From: CAYRNC01 sp964425645
GTDB taxonomy: Bacteria > Bacillota > Clostridia > Peptostreptococcales > Anaerovoracaceae
Length of the DNA stretch: 47,796 bases
Direction: 5' to 3'
NCBI GenBank assembly: GCA_964425645.1
Contig: CAYRNC010000006.1
Span: 1-47,796, forward strand
Shown here: one piece after another, positions 24,599 to 33,651 of the stretch
Numbering within the stretch: position 1 is the stretch's first letter
Layout: each line of letters opens with the position of its first letter
Position numbers and translations under genes: made by a program
Notes under the pieces: model-generated
What the model saw: the letters and a program-made list of their open reading frames with translations, nothing else
Told to the model about the DNA's origin: nothing
Database searches by the model: none

Positions 24599-25267
24599 AT
24601 GGAATACACTGTTTCTGAAATCCTTTCAATGCTTACTAAGCGGCTATGGATCATCGTGATCTGCATAATTCTCGGAACCCTTGGTACCTTTGCCGTCACA
24701 AAACTACTGATTGACGAAAAATATACTGCGTCAGTCTCCATGTATGCGGCGCCTATCAGCAACAGCACCGATATCTATGCATCCCTGAACATGCTCAACT
24801 ATGCAAAACAGGCTGTAAACACATATATCGAAATTCTTCGCACTAATGCCTTTTTGAATTCAGTTGCAAAAGAAAGCCGGCTTGATTACTCTGTAACTGA
24901 ATTAAAAAAAATGATTGCGATTAAAGTAGTGGGAAACACAGAGATATTTCGTGTACAGGTTGTGACAAAGGATCCCAAAGAGGCTCTACTTCTTGCCAAT
25001 ACTGTCGCTAAGCTGGCTCCCAGGAGAATCATCGAAATCAGGAATGTGGATATAGTTAAAATAGTCGATCCGGCTGTAATGCCTAAAATACCAAGTTCAC
25101 CGAATATCACATTGAATATCCTCGCAGGTTTCGCCTTAGGACTGTTTTTTGGCGCTTTACTAGCTTTCATATTAGGTGTTTTTGATAAGCGTATTAAGGA
25201 TGAAAACGATCTTTCAAAAAGATATAATTTGCCGCTACTTGGCATCGTTCCTACAATTGAAGGTTAA
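24599..25267 (+). CDS. Polysaccharide chain-length / BY-kinase activator protein (Wzz/CapA/CpsC family)
   Basis: 222-residue membrane protein with one hydrophobic segment near residues 15-35 and a second near 180-202, flanking an extracytoplasmic loop. The proline-rich stretch before the second segment (DPAVMPKIPSSPN) is the Wzz hallmark. In Firmicutes such proteins activate the separate cytoplasmic BY-kinase encoded next. First gene of the operon; ATG 24599 with a GAGGA-like site. Confidence 0.88.
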   Translation: MEYTVSEILSMLTKRLWIIVICIILGTLGTFAVTKLLIDEKYTASVSMYAAPISNSTDIYASLNMLNYAKQAVNTYIEILRTNAFLNSVAKESRLDYSVTELKKMIAIKVVGNTEIFRVQVVTKDPKEALLLANTVAKLAPRRIIEIRNVDIVKIVDPAVMPKIPSSPNITLNILAGFALGLFFGALLAFILGVFDKRIKDENDLSKRYNLPLLGIVPTIEG

Positions 25268-25276
25268 AGGAAGACA

Positions 25277-26005
25277 ATGAGGGAAAAAAGAAAAAGCAGA
25301 AAAAAGGACGGAAAAAGACAAGTCTTGATCGCCGGGAGCACCGATTTTGACGCGGTAGAGGCCTATAAGATAATAAGGGTCAATTTAAAATTTGCACTTT
25401 TAGGCCATGGCAGAAGCATTGTGATAACTAGTCCCTCTCCCGGGGAGGGGAAATCGACCACCTGCAGCAATTTGGGAATAACATTGGCCGAGACTGGAAG
25501 CCGCATCCTTTTATTAGATTGTGATCTGAGAAAGCCCATAATGCACAGGCATTTTGACAGAATATGTTCGCCTGGCCTTTCTGAACTTTTGGCAGGAATA
25601 AGCAGCATTTCAGAAGTCACCAGAGTTACTGATTACCAAAATCTAAACGTCATCTGCGGGGGCACCATACCGCCTAACCCTGCAGAACTCTTAGGCAGCG
25701 ATGCAATGAAAGAGATATTGTGCGGTCTTTGCGAAGAATATGAATACATATTGCTTGATGCCCCGCCGCTTAATCCCTTGGCGGATACACTTGCTTTATC
25801 CTCCTTGGCAGATGGTGTGGTGATCGTTGTCAAGCAGGGTGTGACGACCTATCCTGAGCTTAATCACGCCCTTTCAGGTCTTAAATTTGCAAATGCCAGG
25901 GTCGTGGGCGTAATACTTAATCAATCAGGGTTCCGAGGTCGGCACAGATACTTTGGGGGTAAAAGAGGCGGCTATTACACTTACAGGAAAGGTAAGATAT
26001 TTTGA
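25277..26005 (+). CDS. BY-type tyrosine kinase (CpsD/CapB/EpsB-like)
   Basis: Cytoplasmic autophosphorylating kinase controlling polymer length and export, 242 residues. Walker A is SPSPGEGKST, Walker A' is LLLDCDLRKP and Walker B is ILLDAPP, the BY-kinase set. The C-terminal tail contains a tyrosine cluster (RYFGGKRGGYYTYRKG), the usual autophosphorylation site. It lies between its membrane activator and its phosphatase, overlapping the latter's start. Confidence 0.93.
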   Translation: MREKRKSRKKDGKRQVLIAGSTDFDAVEAYKIIRVNLKFALLGHGRSIVITSPSPGEGKSTTCSNLGITLAETGSRILLLDCDLRKPIMHRHFDRICSPGLSELLAGISSISEVTRVTDYQNLNVICGGTIPPNPAELLGSDAMKEILCGLCEEYEYILLDAPPLNPLADTLALSSLADGVVIVVKQGVTTYPELNHALSGLKFANARVVGVILNQSGFRGRHRYFGGKRGGYYTYRKGKIF

Positions 26006-26703
26006 AAACTGTGAAATACAAAGTTAAGACGGATATCCATACACATATTCTCCCCGGAATGGATGACGGCGCAAAAAATCTGCAGGAGTCGCTGGCGCTT
26101 ATATCGCTTCTAAAAAAACAGGATATCGATTTAGTTGTACTTACCCCCCACTTTTATCCCCATATGGAGGATCTCTCCGAATTTCTTTTAAGAAGAAATT
26201 CGGCCTTTAGCAGCATTGCCGACAGCGGTCTTAACATGCTTCTAGCCGGCGAAATATATCTGTCTCATTCATTATTTGCTTATGAGACCGTTGAACAGCT
26301 GCTTATAGGGAACAGGCGCTACATGTTGCTGGAGCTGCCCCTTTTTGCCAAATGGGATGGGGTTTTATTCAATCAAATTGACTGTCTTATTAAAAAACAT
26401 CGGGTAAAACCGATAATAGCCCATGTTGAAAGATATGAAGCCGTGAATCTTCACAAAAGTAGAGCTCTTTTAAAGCTGAAGGATTTAGGCTGTTTTTTTC
26501 AAATTAATATCGGTTCGGTGACAGATAAAAAAACCAGGGCCTTTACATTAAAACTTATAAAAGGCGGCTGGGCGGATTTTGTAGGTTCTGATTGCCACGA
26601 CCTTATTGACAGGGCCCCGCAATTTGACATATTTAACAGAATCGTAGGGGAAAAACTTCTTGCAGAACATGCGGGGAAATGGAATCAGCCTCTTTATATT
26701 TAA
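26002..26703 (+). CDS. PHP-domain tyrosine phosphatase (CpsB/CapC/YwqE-like)
   Basis: Manganese-dependent phosphatase that dephosphorylates the BY-kinase tail. PHP metal motifs are visible: DIHTHILPGMDDG near the N-terminus, TPHFYPH, AHVERY, and GSDCHDL near the C-terminus. The 233-residue length is normal. TTG 26002 overlaps the kinase stop and has AGGAAAGG 9 bases upstream; a GTG at 26011 is a weaker alternative. Translation is probably coupled with the kinase gene. Confidence 0.92.
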   Translation: MKTVKYKVKTDIHTHILPGMDDGAKNLQESLALISLLKKQDIDLVVLTPHFYPHMEDLSEFLLRRNSAFSSIADSGLNMLLAGEIYLSHSLFAYETVEQLLIGNRRYMLLELPLFAKWDGVLFNQIDCLIKKHRVKPIIAHVERYEAVNLHKSRALLKLKDLGCFFQINIGSVTDKKTRAFTLKLIKGGWADFVGSDCHDLIDRAPQFDIFNRIVGEKLLAEHAGKWNQPLYI

Positions 26704-26750
26704 ATATATATTAGTACGGCATTAAATGAGATAAATTGTTTGAGGGTACA

Positions 26751-28103
26751 ATGAGGAAAGATGATGTATTAAAAAAAAGATATGATTTTTCATCCTTAGA
26801 ATTCCAATTAATCGAAGCAGTTGTTACATACATAATGCTTATGCTGTCATATATGGCTGCTAAGGAGGTGTTTGTAGCACCGCACGCAGATACGTTCTTT
26901 GTTCATTTGATATTTCCAACTTTGTTCATTCCTTTGCTGGCACATTATAAATTTTTTAATTTTGCGGAATTCCGATTTCCTTTAGTAGTTAAAGGAATAG
27001 TTCCTACCGTTATATTGTCAAATCTTGCTTTAATAATGTTTCTGTATTTTATCGGAGGGAATAGATGGCCCCTATGTTTTTTTATCGTCATATTGTTCGT
27101 CCAAAGCGGGCTGTTATTGCTGGTAAAATCCGTTTTAAGCCTGGTTAAAAGGAGAGTCTTTGGTAAAGGTTTGCATCTGTTTTTATCCGAAAACGGAGAT
27201 GGACCCGTACCAGGTTACTTTTGCAGGCTCAAAGGAGAAGATGTAAAGGCTTTATCTTTTAAAGATGAAAAACTAGAGGATTATTTGTTTCGCGCAAGCC
27301 ATGTTTATTGGGTAAGTGCGGATAAAGAAACAACTAAAAAAGCGATATTGTCCTGTTGTTCTTTGGAGAATAAAAGTGTTTATCTTATCCCGGATGCATT
27401 TGAGCTTGCTGTTAAAAACTCCGCTTTTGTTTTTGTTGATGATATACCGATGCTCGAAATGGAGAGCCTCCGCCTTAACCGGGGAGAGGCTGCCGTAAAA
27501 AGATTTACGGATATAGCGCTGTCTGTTTTGGGAATTGTAGTTACGATGCCTTTGATGATTTGTGTCGCCTTGTGCATAAAATATGCCGATATGGGACCGG
27601 TCTTTTTTACCCAGAAAAGAGTGGGATTAATGGGAAGGCCTTTCAATATTATAAAGTTCAGAAGCATGGTGGTTGATGCAGAAAAAGATACCGGAGCCGT
27701 TTTTGCAAAAGAAAATGATCACAGGATCACAAAAATCGGTCACTTCATAAGAGCCTTCCGTATAGATGAGATACCGCAATTTTTTAATGTCCTTGCAGGA
27801 CACATGTCTTTGGTGGGCCCCAGGCCGGAACGTCCTGTTTTTGTGGAAAAATACAGAAGGGAAATCCCGGAATACAGACATCGAATGTGGGTTAAACCCG
27901 GAATCACAGGATTGGCACAGGTTAAAGGGCATTATACCACCTCCGTAACAAACAAGATCAGGTTTGATCTTGCATACATAATGAATTATTCGCCCTGGTT
28001 GGATTTTAAGATATTGGCCGAAACGATAAAAGTAGTTTTTATGGGAAAGAAGTCAAAAGGATTCAGTGTTTATGGATGTTGTGATGATTGTTCCATATTA
28101 TAG
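26751..28103 (+). CDS. Initiating phosphoglycosyltransferase (polyprenyl-phosphate hexose/HexNAc-1-P transferase)
   Basis: Starts the repeat unit by moving a sugar phosphate onto undecaprenyl phosphate. The N-terminal ~130 residues carry four hydrophobic segments, then a soluble CoA-binding-like region. The C-terminal ~200 residues are the WbaP/EpsL-type catalytic domain: FTQKRVGLMGRPFNIIKFRSM, IDEIPQFFNVLAGHMSLVGPRPE and KPGITGLAQV. ATG 26751 follows GAGGG; the open frame reaches a TTG at 26736. The sugar is not determined. The 3' end overlaps the next gene. Confidence 0.92.
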   Translation: MRKDDVLKKRYDFSSLEFQLIEAVVTYIMLMLSYMAAKEVFVAPHADTFFVHLIFPTLFIPLLAHYKFFNFAEFRFPLVVKGIVPTVILSNLALIMFLYFIGGNRWPLCFFIVILFVQSGLLLLVKSVLSLVKRRVFGKGLHLFLSENGDGPVPGYFCRLKGEDVKALSFKDEKLEDYLFRASHVYWVSADKETTKKAILSCCSLENKSVYLIPDAFELAVKNSAFVFVDDIPMLEMESLRLNRGEAAVKRFTDIALSVLGIVVTMPLMICVALCIKYADMGPVFFTQKRVGLMGRPFNIIKFRSMVVDAEKDTGAVFAKENDHRITKIGHFIRAFRIDEIPQFFNVLAGHMSLVGPRPERPVFVEKYRREIPEYRHRMWVKPGITGLAQVKGHYTTSVTNKIRFDLAYIMNYSPWLDFKILAETIKVVFMGKKSKGFSVYGCCDDCSIL

Positions 28104-29307
28104 ACCGGAGATTACAGCCATTGTTTCTTTGGCAGATGAATTGGCTTTGGATCTTAGTAAATACGGGGCCCGCGTTACGGTTATAACCGGGTTCCCGCAG
28201 CGCGGAATCGATGATGAAACAAGAAAAGAATACATGAAAAGAACGGATGAATATACGGCCTGCAATATCAGAATACTCAGAATGGGCATCAGGCGAAGGG
28301 AGGGGAAAAACTTCTTTGCAAGAGCAGTATGGCATTTGGCAAGGACCCTCACTTTTTATAAAGCGGCAGTCTGTATCCCGGCAGATATATTTATTATATA
28401 TAGCACCCCTCCTTTGATGGGTTTTTTGGGGGCTGTATTGGCTGGGAAAACCCCTGTGCTGTACTGTCTTCAGGACATATTTCCTGATAATTTAGTCCTT
28501 CAGGGAAAACTAAAAGAAAGCAACTTGCTTTTCCGATTGCTCAGAATCATGGAAGATTATATTTATCGCAAGGTATCTCTTATCGCAACGATATCAACAG
28601 ATATGAAACAAAATCTGATAAAAAAAAAGGTGGCAGATAGGAAGGTGACCGTTATAGGCAACTGGGCGGACACGGAAAAAATTAAGCGTGTAGAGCGGGA
28701 ATCGAACCCTCTATTCGACAGATTCTGTCTGGAGAGGGATTCCTTTTATGTAACCTACTGCGGAAACCTTGGATATGCGCAGGATATTGATCAAGTTCTG
28801 GAATGTGCAAAACTGACGGCACTTATGATGCCTGATATAAAATACATCATTATAGGAAACGGAATACAGCAATCAAGAATCAAAAAAAGAATAAGGGAAG
28901 AAAGCATAGATAATGTTAAAATGTTTCCGCTTCAGCCCCAAGAGGATTCGGCTTTGGTGTACAGCATAGGCGATGTGGGGCTGATCCTTCTTAAAAAGAA
29001 TATGCTGTCCTGTTCTATGCCTTCCAAGGCTTGGACAATGATGGCAGCATCCTTGCCGATTATTTGTACCGCAGAACAGGAAAGCGAACTTTATAACATT
29101 ATTAGCACATCCAAGGCAGGTATTCTTGTGCATTCCGGCAACCAAGAAGAATTGAAGAGGGCTGTAATCAGCATGTATAGCAAAGGAACCGATCTTTGTA
29201 AGTATGGTGAAAGAGGAAGGGCGTACGCATTGGATAAGCTACAAAGGGAAAAAGCAACACGGGCATATTTTAATCTTTTATCGAAAAAGGAGTGGCAGAA
29301 TGTTTAA
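28072..29307 (+). CDS. wbuB: Glycosyltransferase family 4, WbuB-like (probable FucNAc transferase)
   Basis: 411 residues, GT-B fold. The N-terminus MIVPYYRPEITAIVSLADELA and PLMGFLGAVLAGKTPVLYCLQDIFPDN are typical of the WbuB group, which accompanies fnlABC in E. coli O26-type clusters; the same UDP-FucNAc genes follow directly here. This suggests transfer of N-acetyl-L-fucosamine as the second sugar. ATG 28072 has AAAAGGA 10 bases upstream, with GTG 28066 as alternative. Overlaps the upstream gene by 32 bases and capE by 8. Confidence 0.82.
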   Translation: MDVVMIVPYYRPEITAIVSLADELALDLSKYGARVTVITGFPQRGIDDETRKEYMKRTDEYTACNIRILRMGIRRREGKNFFARAVWHLARTLTFYKAAVCIPADIFIIYSTPPLMGFLGAVLAGKTPVLYCLQDIFPDNLVLQGKLKESNLLFRLLRIMEDYIYRKVSLIATISTDMKQNLIKKKVADRKVTVIGNWADTEKIKRVERESNPLFDRFCLERDSFYVTYCGNLGYAQDIDQVLECAKLTALMMPDIKYIIIGNGIQQSRIKKRIREESIDNVKMFPLQPQEDSALVYSIGDVGLILLKKNMLSCSMPSKAWTMMAASLPIICTAEQESELYNIISTSKAGILVHSGNQEELKRAVISMYSKGTDLCKYGERGRAYALDKLQREKATRAYFNLLSKKEWQNV

Positions 29308-30322
29308 AGACGGAACCCTTATGATTACAGGAGGGACGGGTTCCTTTGGGAATGCCGTGTTAAAGCATTTTTTACATACCGATATAGGGGAGCTGCGAAT
29401 ATTTTCCCGCGATGAAAAAAAGCAGGATGATATGAGAAGGTTTTATAAAAATGAAAAAATCAAATTCTATATTGGTGATGTCAGGGATGTGGAATCCATC
29501 AGAAATGCTATGTACGGAGTGGACTATATTTTTTCAGCTGCGGCGTTGAAGCAAGTCCCGTCCTGTGAATTTTTTCCGATGGAAGCTGTGAAAACCAACA
29601 TTATCGGAACCGATAACGTCCTAAATGCAGCTATAAAATATGGGGTAAGAAAGGTGGTATGCCTTTCTACAGACAAGGCTGCCTACCCCATAAACGCCAT
29701 GGGGATCTCAAAGGCGATGATGGAAAGAGTATTTGTAGCAAAATCAAAGACGGTCGACCCGGAGAAAACGCTTATTTGTGGTTCCCGTTACGGAAATGTA
29801 ATGGCATCCCGCGGCTCTGTGATACCTTTATTCATCAGTCAGATAAAAAAGGGCCAGCCGCTCACCATTACAAATCCCTCGATGACGCGATTTATGATGA
29901 GTCTGGATGAGGCGGTAAATCTTGTAACATTTGCGTTTGAAAATGCAAGTGCAGGTGATATCCTGGTTCAGAAATCTCCCGCATGCACCATAGGAGATTT
30001 AGCCCTGGCGTTGAAAGAGCTATTTTCAGCGGAAAATGAAATAATAATCATCGGGACCCGGCACGGGGAGAAAACATATGAGACCCTTCTTACAAGGGAG
30101 GAGCATGAGGCCGCTGTCGATTTGGGGTGCTACTACAGAGTCCCGGCAGATACAAGAGATATGAACTATGACAAATTTATTACACAGGGAAGCGGGAAGC
30201 TGTCGGAACAGGTTGATTATACATCCAACAGCACAAACAGACTTTGCATAGATGAAATAAAAGATAAGCTGCTTGAGCTGGATTATGTAAAAGATGAATT
30301 GATTGGGTGGGGGAAATTATGA
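29300..30322 (+). CDS. capE: UDP-N-acetylglucosamine 4,6-dehydratase/5-epimerase (CapE/FnlA)
   Basis: First enzyme of UDP-N-acetyl-L-fucosamine synthesis. MITGGTGSFGNAVLK is the nucleotide-binding motif; STDKAAYPINAMGISKAMMER is the active-site block of the inverting FlaA1/CapE group; SRYGNVMASRGSVIPLF and MTRFMMSLDEAV follow. Length 340 is normal. The frame extends to 29204, but ATG 29300 lies at the true family start. Overlaps the WbuB-like gene by 8 bases and shares an ATGA with capF. Confidence 0.93.
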   Translation: MFKDGTLMITGGTGSFGNAVLKHFLHTDIGELRIFSRDEKKQDDMRRFYKNEKIKFYIGDVRDVESIRNAMYGVDYIFSAAALKQVPSCEFFPMEAVKTNIIGTDNVLNAAIKYGVRKVVCLSTDKAAYPINAMGISKAMMERVFVAKSKTVDPEKTLICGSRYGNVMASRGSVIPLFISQIKKGQPLTITNPSMTRFMMSLDEAVNLVTFAFENASAGDILVQKSPACTIGDLALALKELFSAENEIIIIGTRHGEKTYETLLTREEHEAAVDLGCYYRVPADTRDMNYDKFITQGSGKLSEQVDYTSNSTNRLCIDEIKDKLLELDYVKDELIGWGKL

Positions 30323-31455
30323 ATATTTTGGTGACAGGATCAAAAGGGTTTATAGGCAGTAATCTCATGGCAAAACTTTTAAATGAGGATGTGGAAAATA
30401 TTTTTGAATGCAATAGAGACACTGAAGATAACTTGCTGGACGAATACTGCGCCGATGCAGATTTCGTATTTCATTTAGCGGGGGTTAATCGTCCCGGTGA
30501 TCAGACCGCATACATGAAAGTAAACGCAGGTTTAACAGCCGCTTTGCTTGAACGACTCAAAAAAAATCGAAATAAATGTCCTGTGATGTTGGCCTCATCC
30601 GTGCAGGCCGCATTGGATAATGCCTATGGCAAAAGCAAGAAAGCGGCAGAGGATCTTTTGTTCCGGCATAAGGAAGAATGGGGAGCCGATGTGCTGATTT
30701 ATAGATTCCCAAATGTCTTTGGCAAGTGGGCGAGGCCGGGCTACAACAGCGCTGTTGCCACCTTTTGCTACAATACGGCCCGCGGGCTTCCTGTCGTTTT
30801 AAACGATCCCGATCGGCTTCTTAATTTGGCATATATCGATGACGTTACGGAAGAATTGATTCTTGCGATGAAGGGGAACCCCTACAGGTTCGGGGAATAC
30901 TGTAAAGTTCGCCAAACGTATTTCAGAAGGCTTGGAGAAATTGTGACTTTGCTTACGTTTTTTAAGGAGACCCGGGAAAAACTTTTGATACCGGATATGT
31001 CCGATGATTTTGTAACAAAACTTTACAGTACATACATGAGCTATCTTCCCTTGGATGAATTGCCCTATCATTTGCAAATTAAGGAGGATCAGAAAGGATC
31101 ATTTACGGAACTCATTAAAACGGGACGGGCGGGTCAGGTATCGGTTAACAAAATAAAGCCCGGTATAACAAAGGGCGATCACTGGCATCACTCAAAAGTT
31201 GAAAAATTTATTGTCGTAAGCGGAAAAGCCACTGTCAGGTTCAGAAAGGTGGGCGAAAAGGATATAGCGGAGTATTTTTTAAATGGAGATCCTCCGTTTG
31301 CCATCGATATACCCCCGGGTTACACCCACAGTATAGAAAATGGCGGAGCCGAAGATTTAATTGTCGTTATCTGGAGCAGCGAGGAATATGATCCTGTAAA
31401 CCCGGATACGTTTTCACTTAAGGTCAAAGGGGGTTTAGACAGTGAAAAAACTTAA
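30319..31455 (+). CDS. capF: UDP-2-acetamido-2,6-dideoxy-hexulose reductase/epimerase (CapF/FnlB)
   Basis: Second step to UDP-FucNAc. The N-terminal part is an SDR reductase (ILVTGSKGFIGSNL, YGKSKKAAE carrying Tyr-x3-Lys). The C-terminal ~120 residues are a metal cupin (GITKGDHWHHSKVEKFIVVSG, PPGYTHSIEN) that performs epimerisation. 378 residues matches the two-domain CapF. ATG 30319 overlaps the capE stop as ATGA. Confidence 0.93.
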   Translation: MNILVTGSKGFIGSNLMAKLLNEDVENIFECNRDTEDNLLDEYCADADFVFHLAGVNRPGDQTAYMKVNAGLTAALLERLKKNRNKCPVMLASSVQAALDNAYGKSKKAAEDLLFRHKEEWGADVLIYRFPNVFGKWARPGYNSAVATFCYNTARGLPVVLNDPDRLLNLAYIDDVTEELILAMKGNPYRFGEYCKVRQTYFRRLGEIVTLLTFFKETREKLLIPDMSDDFVTKLYSTYMSYLPLDELPYHLQIKEDQKGSFTELIKTGRAGQVSVNKIKPGITKGDHWHHSKVEKFIVVSGKATVRFRKVGEKDIAEYFLNGDPPFAIDIPPGYTHSIENGGAEDLIVVIWSSEEYDPVNPDTFSLKVKGGLDSEKT

Positions 31456-32581
31456 GATAATGACCGTGGTGGGAACGAGACCGGAAATAATCAGGTTATC
31501 CTGCGTAATTAAAAGATTGGATGAGTCTAAGGCAGTGGACCATACATTGGTTCATACGGGCCAGAACTACGACTATGAATTAAATGAGGTATTTTTTAAG
31601 GATCTAAATCTTCGAAGGCCCAATTTTTTTTTAGCAACGGAAGATGAAAGCGCTTTAAAAACCATAGGCAACATCCTTGCTAACACGGAAAAGGTTATTT
31701 CGGCAATCAGTCCCGATGCTTTTCTCGTTTTAGGTGATACGAACAGTGCCCTTTGTGCAATCGCCGCGAAAAGGATGCATATACCCGTATTTCATATGGA
31801 GGCCGGTAACAGATGTTTTGATCAAAGGGTTCCTGAGGAAATCAATAGAAAAATTGTGGATCATGTCTCGGATATCAATATGACCTACAGCGATATAGCT
31901 AGGGGGCACCTGATAAAAGAGGGTCTCCCTGCAGACAGGATTATAAAGACGGGAAGCCCCATGTATGAAGTGATCAGTGAACAAAGAGACAGCATTGAAA
32001 AGTCGGATATTCTATTTAAGCTTGATCTTCAAAAGGATGGTTTTTTTGTCGTCTCCTCACATAGGGAAGAGAATGTCGATTCCGGATCATTTTTTGATCT
32101 TGCGGAAAGCTTAAATGCAATCGCGATAAAATATGAAATACCGATTATAGTAAGTACTCATCCAAGGACAAGAAGAAGGATCGAGGAAGGCAATGAACAG
32201 TTTAATCCCCTGATTCTTTTTTTGAAGCCATTAGGATTCCATGATTACGTCAAGTTGGAGACTAATGCAAAGGCAGTATTAAGCGACAGCGGAACGATAA
32301 GTGAAGAATCCTCAATACTGGGCTTCTCCGCATTGAACATCAGACAGACCCATGAAAGGCCGGAAGCCATGGACGAAGCGGCGGTGATTATGACGGGTTT
32401 AAAAAAGGAAAGGATTCTGCAGGGGTTGGCTGTATTGGAAACACAGCCAAATAAAGTGCCAAGGCAGGTATGGGATTACAGCGTACCTAATGTGTCAGAA
32501 AAGGTGTTGAGGATAATATTATCCTATACGGACTATGTTAATCGCGTTGTTTGGCAGACATTTGTAGGTGGATCCTTATGA
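31442..32581 (+). CDS. capG: UDP-N-acetyl-L-fucosamine synthase (CapG/FnlC, WecB-family 2-epimerase)
   Basis: Final 2-epimerisation yielding UDP-L-FucNAc. VVGTRPEIIRLSCVI is the WecB-type opening, HTGQNYDYELNEVFF and HMEAGNRCFDQRVPEEINR match CapG/FnlC more than generic WecB, and SSHREENV and SDSGTISEESS are catalytic blocks. GTG start at 31442 is supported by AAAGGGGG 8 bases upstream. Overlaps capF by 14 bases. Confidence 0.92.
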   Translation: MKKLKIMTVVGTRPEIIRLSCVIKRLDESKAVDHTLVHTGQNYDYELNEVFFKDLNLRRPNFFLATEDESALKTIGNILANTEKVISAISPDAFLVLGDTNSALCAIAAKRMHIPVFHMEAGNRCFDQRVPEEINRKIVDHVSDINMTYSDIARGHLIKEGLPADRIIKTGSPMYEVISEQRDSIEKSDILFKLDLQKDGFFVVSSHREENVDSGSFFDLAESLNAIAIKYEIPIIVSTHPRTRRRIEEGNEQFNPLILFLKPLGFHDYVKLETNAKAVLSDSGTISEESSILGFSALNIRQTHERPEAMDEAAVIMTGLKKERILQGLAVLETQPNKVPRQVWDYSVPNVSEKVLRIILSYTDYVNRVVWQTFVGGSL

Positions 32582-33651
32582 ATATACTACTGATTTCCCC
32601 TTTGCCACCTCCCAGAGGGGGCATGGCTGGTTGGACATATAACTATCTCGAAAGTAAAAAAGCCGCTGAAAATACTGTCATTACCGTAAACACCGCCGTT
32701 TTGGGAAAAAGGATTAAACAGTACGGCAAATTGAATCTTTGGGATGAAACAAAAAGGACATACCTCATTATATCAAAGATAAAAAGGATGTTGAAACAAT
32801 ATGAATTCGATGTTGTGCATCTTTCCTGCTCCCTGGGCAGGTTCGGCCTGGCGAGGGATTATCTTTCCGCTGTTACGGTGAAAAGATTTAAAAAAAGACT
32901 TATAACACAGTTTCACTGCGATATTTCATGCTTGGCCGGTTCCGGACCGCGGCTGTATCTTTTGCGTAAACTTGTACGGGTGTCAGATGGAATTCTCGTT
33001 TTGAATGATGCTTCCCGAGATTATATTTATCGATTCTGTAGCGGCAGAAAAGCCGACATTATATCTAACTTTCTCTCGGATAGGTATTTAGAATCCATCA
33101 CTTCGAAAAAGACCTCCTTTGATGAAGGCATAAAGGTTGTTTTATATGTCGGCCATATAGAAAAAAGAAAAGGGTCAAAAGTGATATATGAAATTGCAAA
33201 ACGTATGCCAAAAGTTGATTTTATTCTTCTCGGATCCCAGGGTCCGGACGTAGATATCAAAGCACCAAGAAATGTACATCTGCTTGGAGAGGTAGCAAAG
33301 GAACGGGTTTTAGGCGAAATGCATACGGCCGATGTCTTTCTGTTTCCATCTTGGGAGGAAGGATTCCCTCTTGTAATCCTTGAAGCAATGGCCTGCGGGC
33401 TGCCTATTATTGCGACACCGGTAGGAGCTATTCCAAAGATGATAAATGAAGAAGGTGCAATACTGATTCCTATAGATGATGCAGATGCCGCAGAGCGTGC
33501 AGTTTTAAGTCTGAGCAGCGGGGAGAAAAGAAGACGGATGGCCAATGCAAACAGAGAAAGGTTTAAGGCATGCTATACCGAAGAAAAAGTCATGGAAGAA
33601 ATATTCAGGCTATATGCCAAAGGATATGAAGTCGGAGATTTACGGGTATGA
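32578..33651 (+). CDS. Glycosyltransferase family 4
   Basis: 357 residues, GT-B fold. PLPPPRGGMAGWTYN is the N-terminal glycine-rich motif; LYVGHIEKRKGSKVIYEIAK and WEEGFPLVILEAMACGLPIIATPVGA are the sugar-nucleotide-binding blocks with the E-x7-E pattern. ATG 32578 overlaps the capG stop as ATGA and has AGGTGG. Donor and acceptor are not determined. Confidence 0.88.
   Translation: MNILLISPLPPPRGGMAGWTYNYLESKKAAENTVITVNTAVLGKRIKQYGKLNLWDETKRTYLIISKIKRMLKQYEFDVVHLSCSLGRFGLARDYLSAVTVKRFKKRLITQFHCDISCLAGSGPRLYLLRKLVRVSDGILVLNDASRDYIYRFCSGRKADIISNFLSDRYLESITSKKTSFDEGIKVVLYVGHIEKRKGSKVIYEIAKRMPKVDFILLGSQGPDVDIKAPRNVHLLGEVAKERVLGEMHTADVFLFPSWEEGFPLVILEAMACGLPIIATPVGAIPKMINEEGAILIPIDDADAAERAVLSLSSGEKRRRMANANRERFKACYTEEKVMEEIFRLYAKGYEVGDLRV

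Noticed and set aside
33027..33545. 172-codon minus-strand frame opposite a glycosyltransferase
   Set aside because: Shadow of the GT4 gene, which has clear family motifs; the antisense product resembles nothing.
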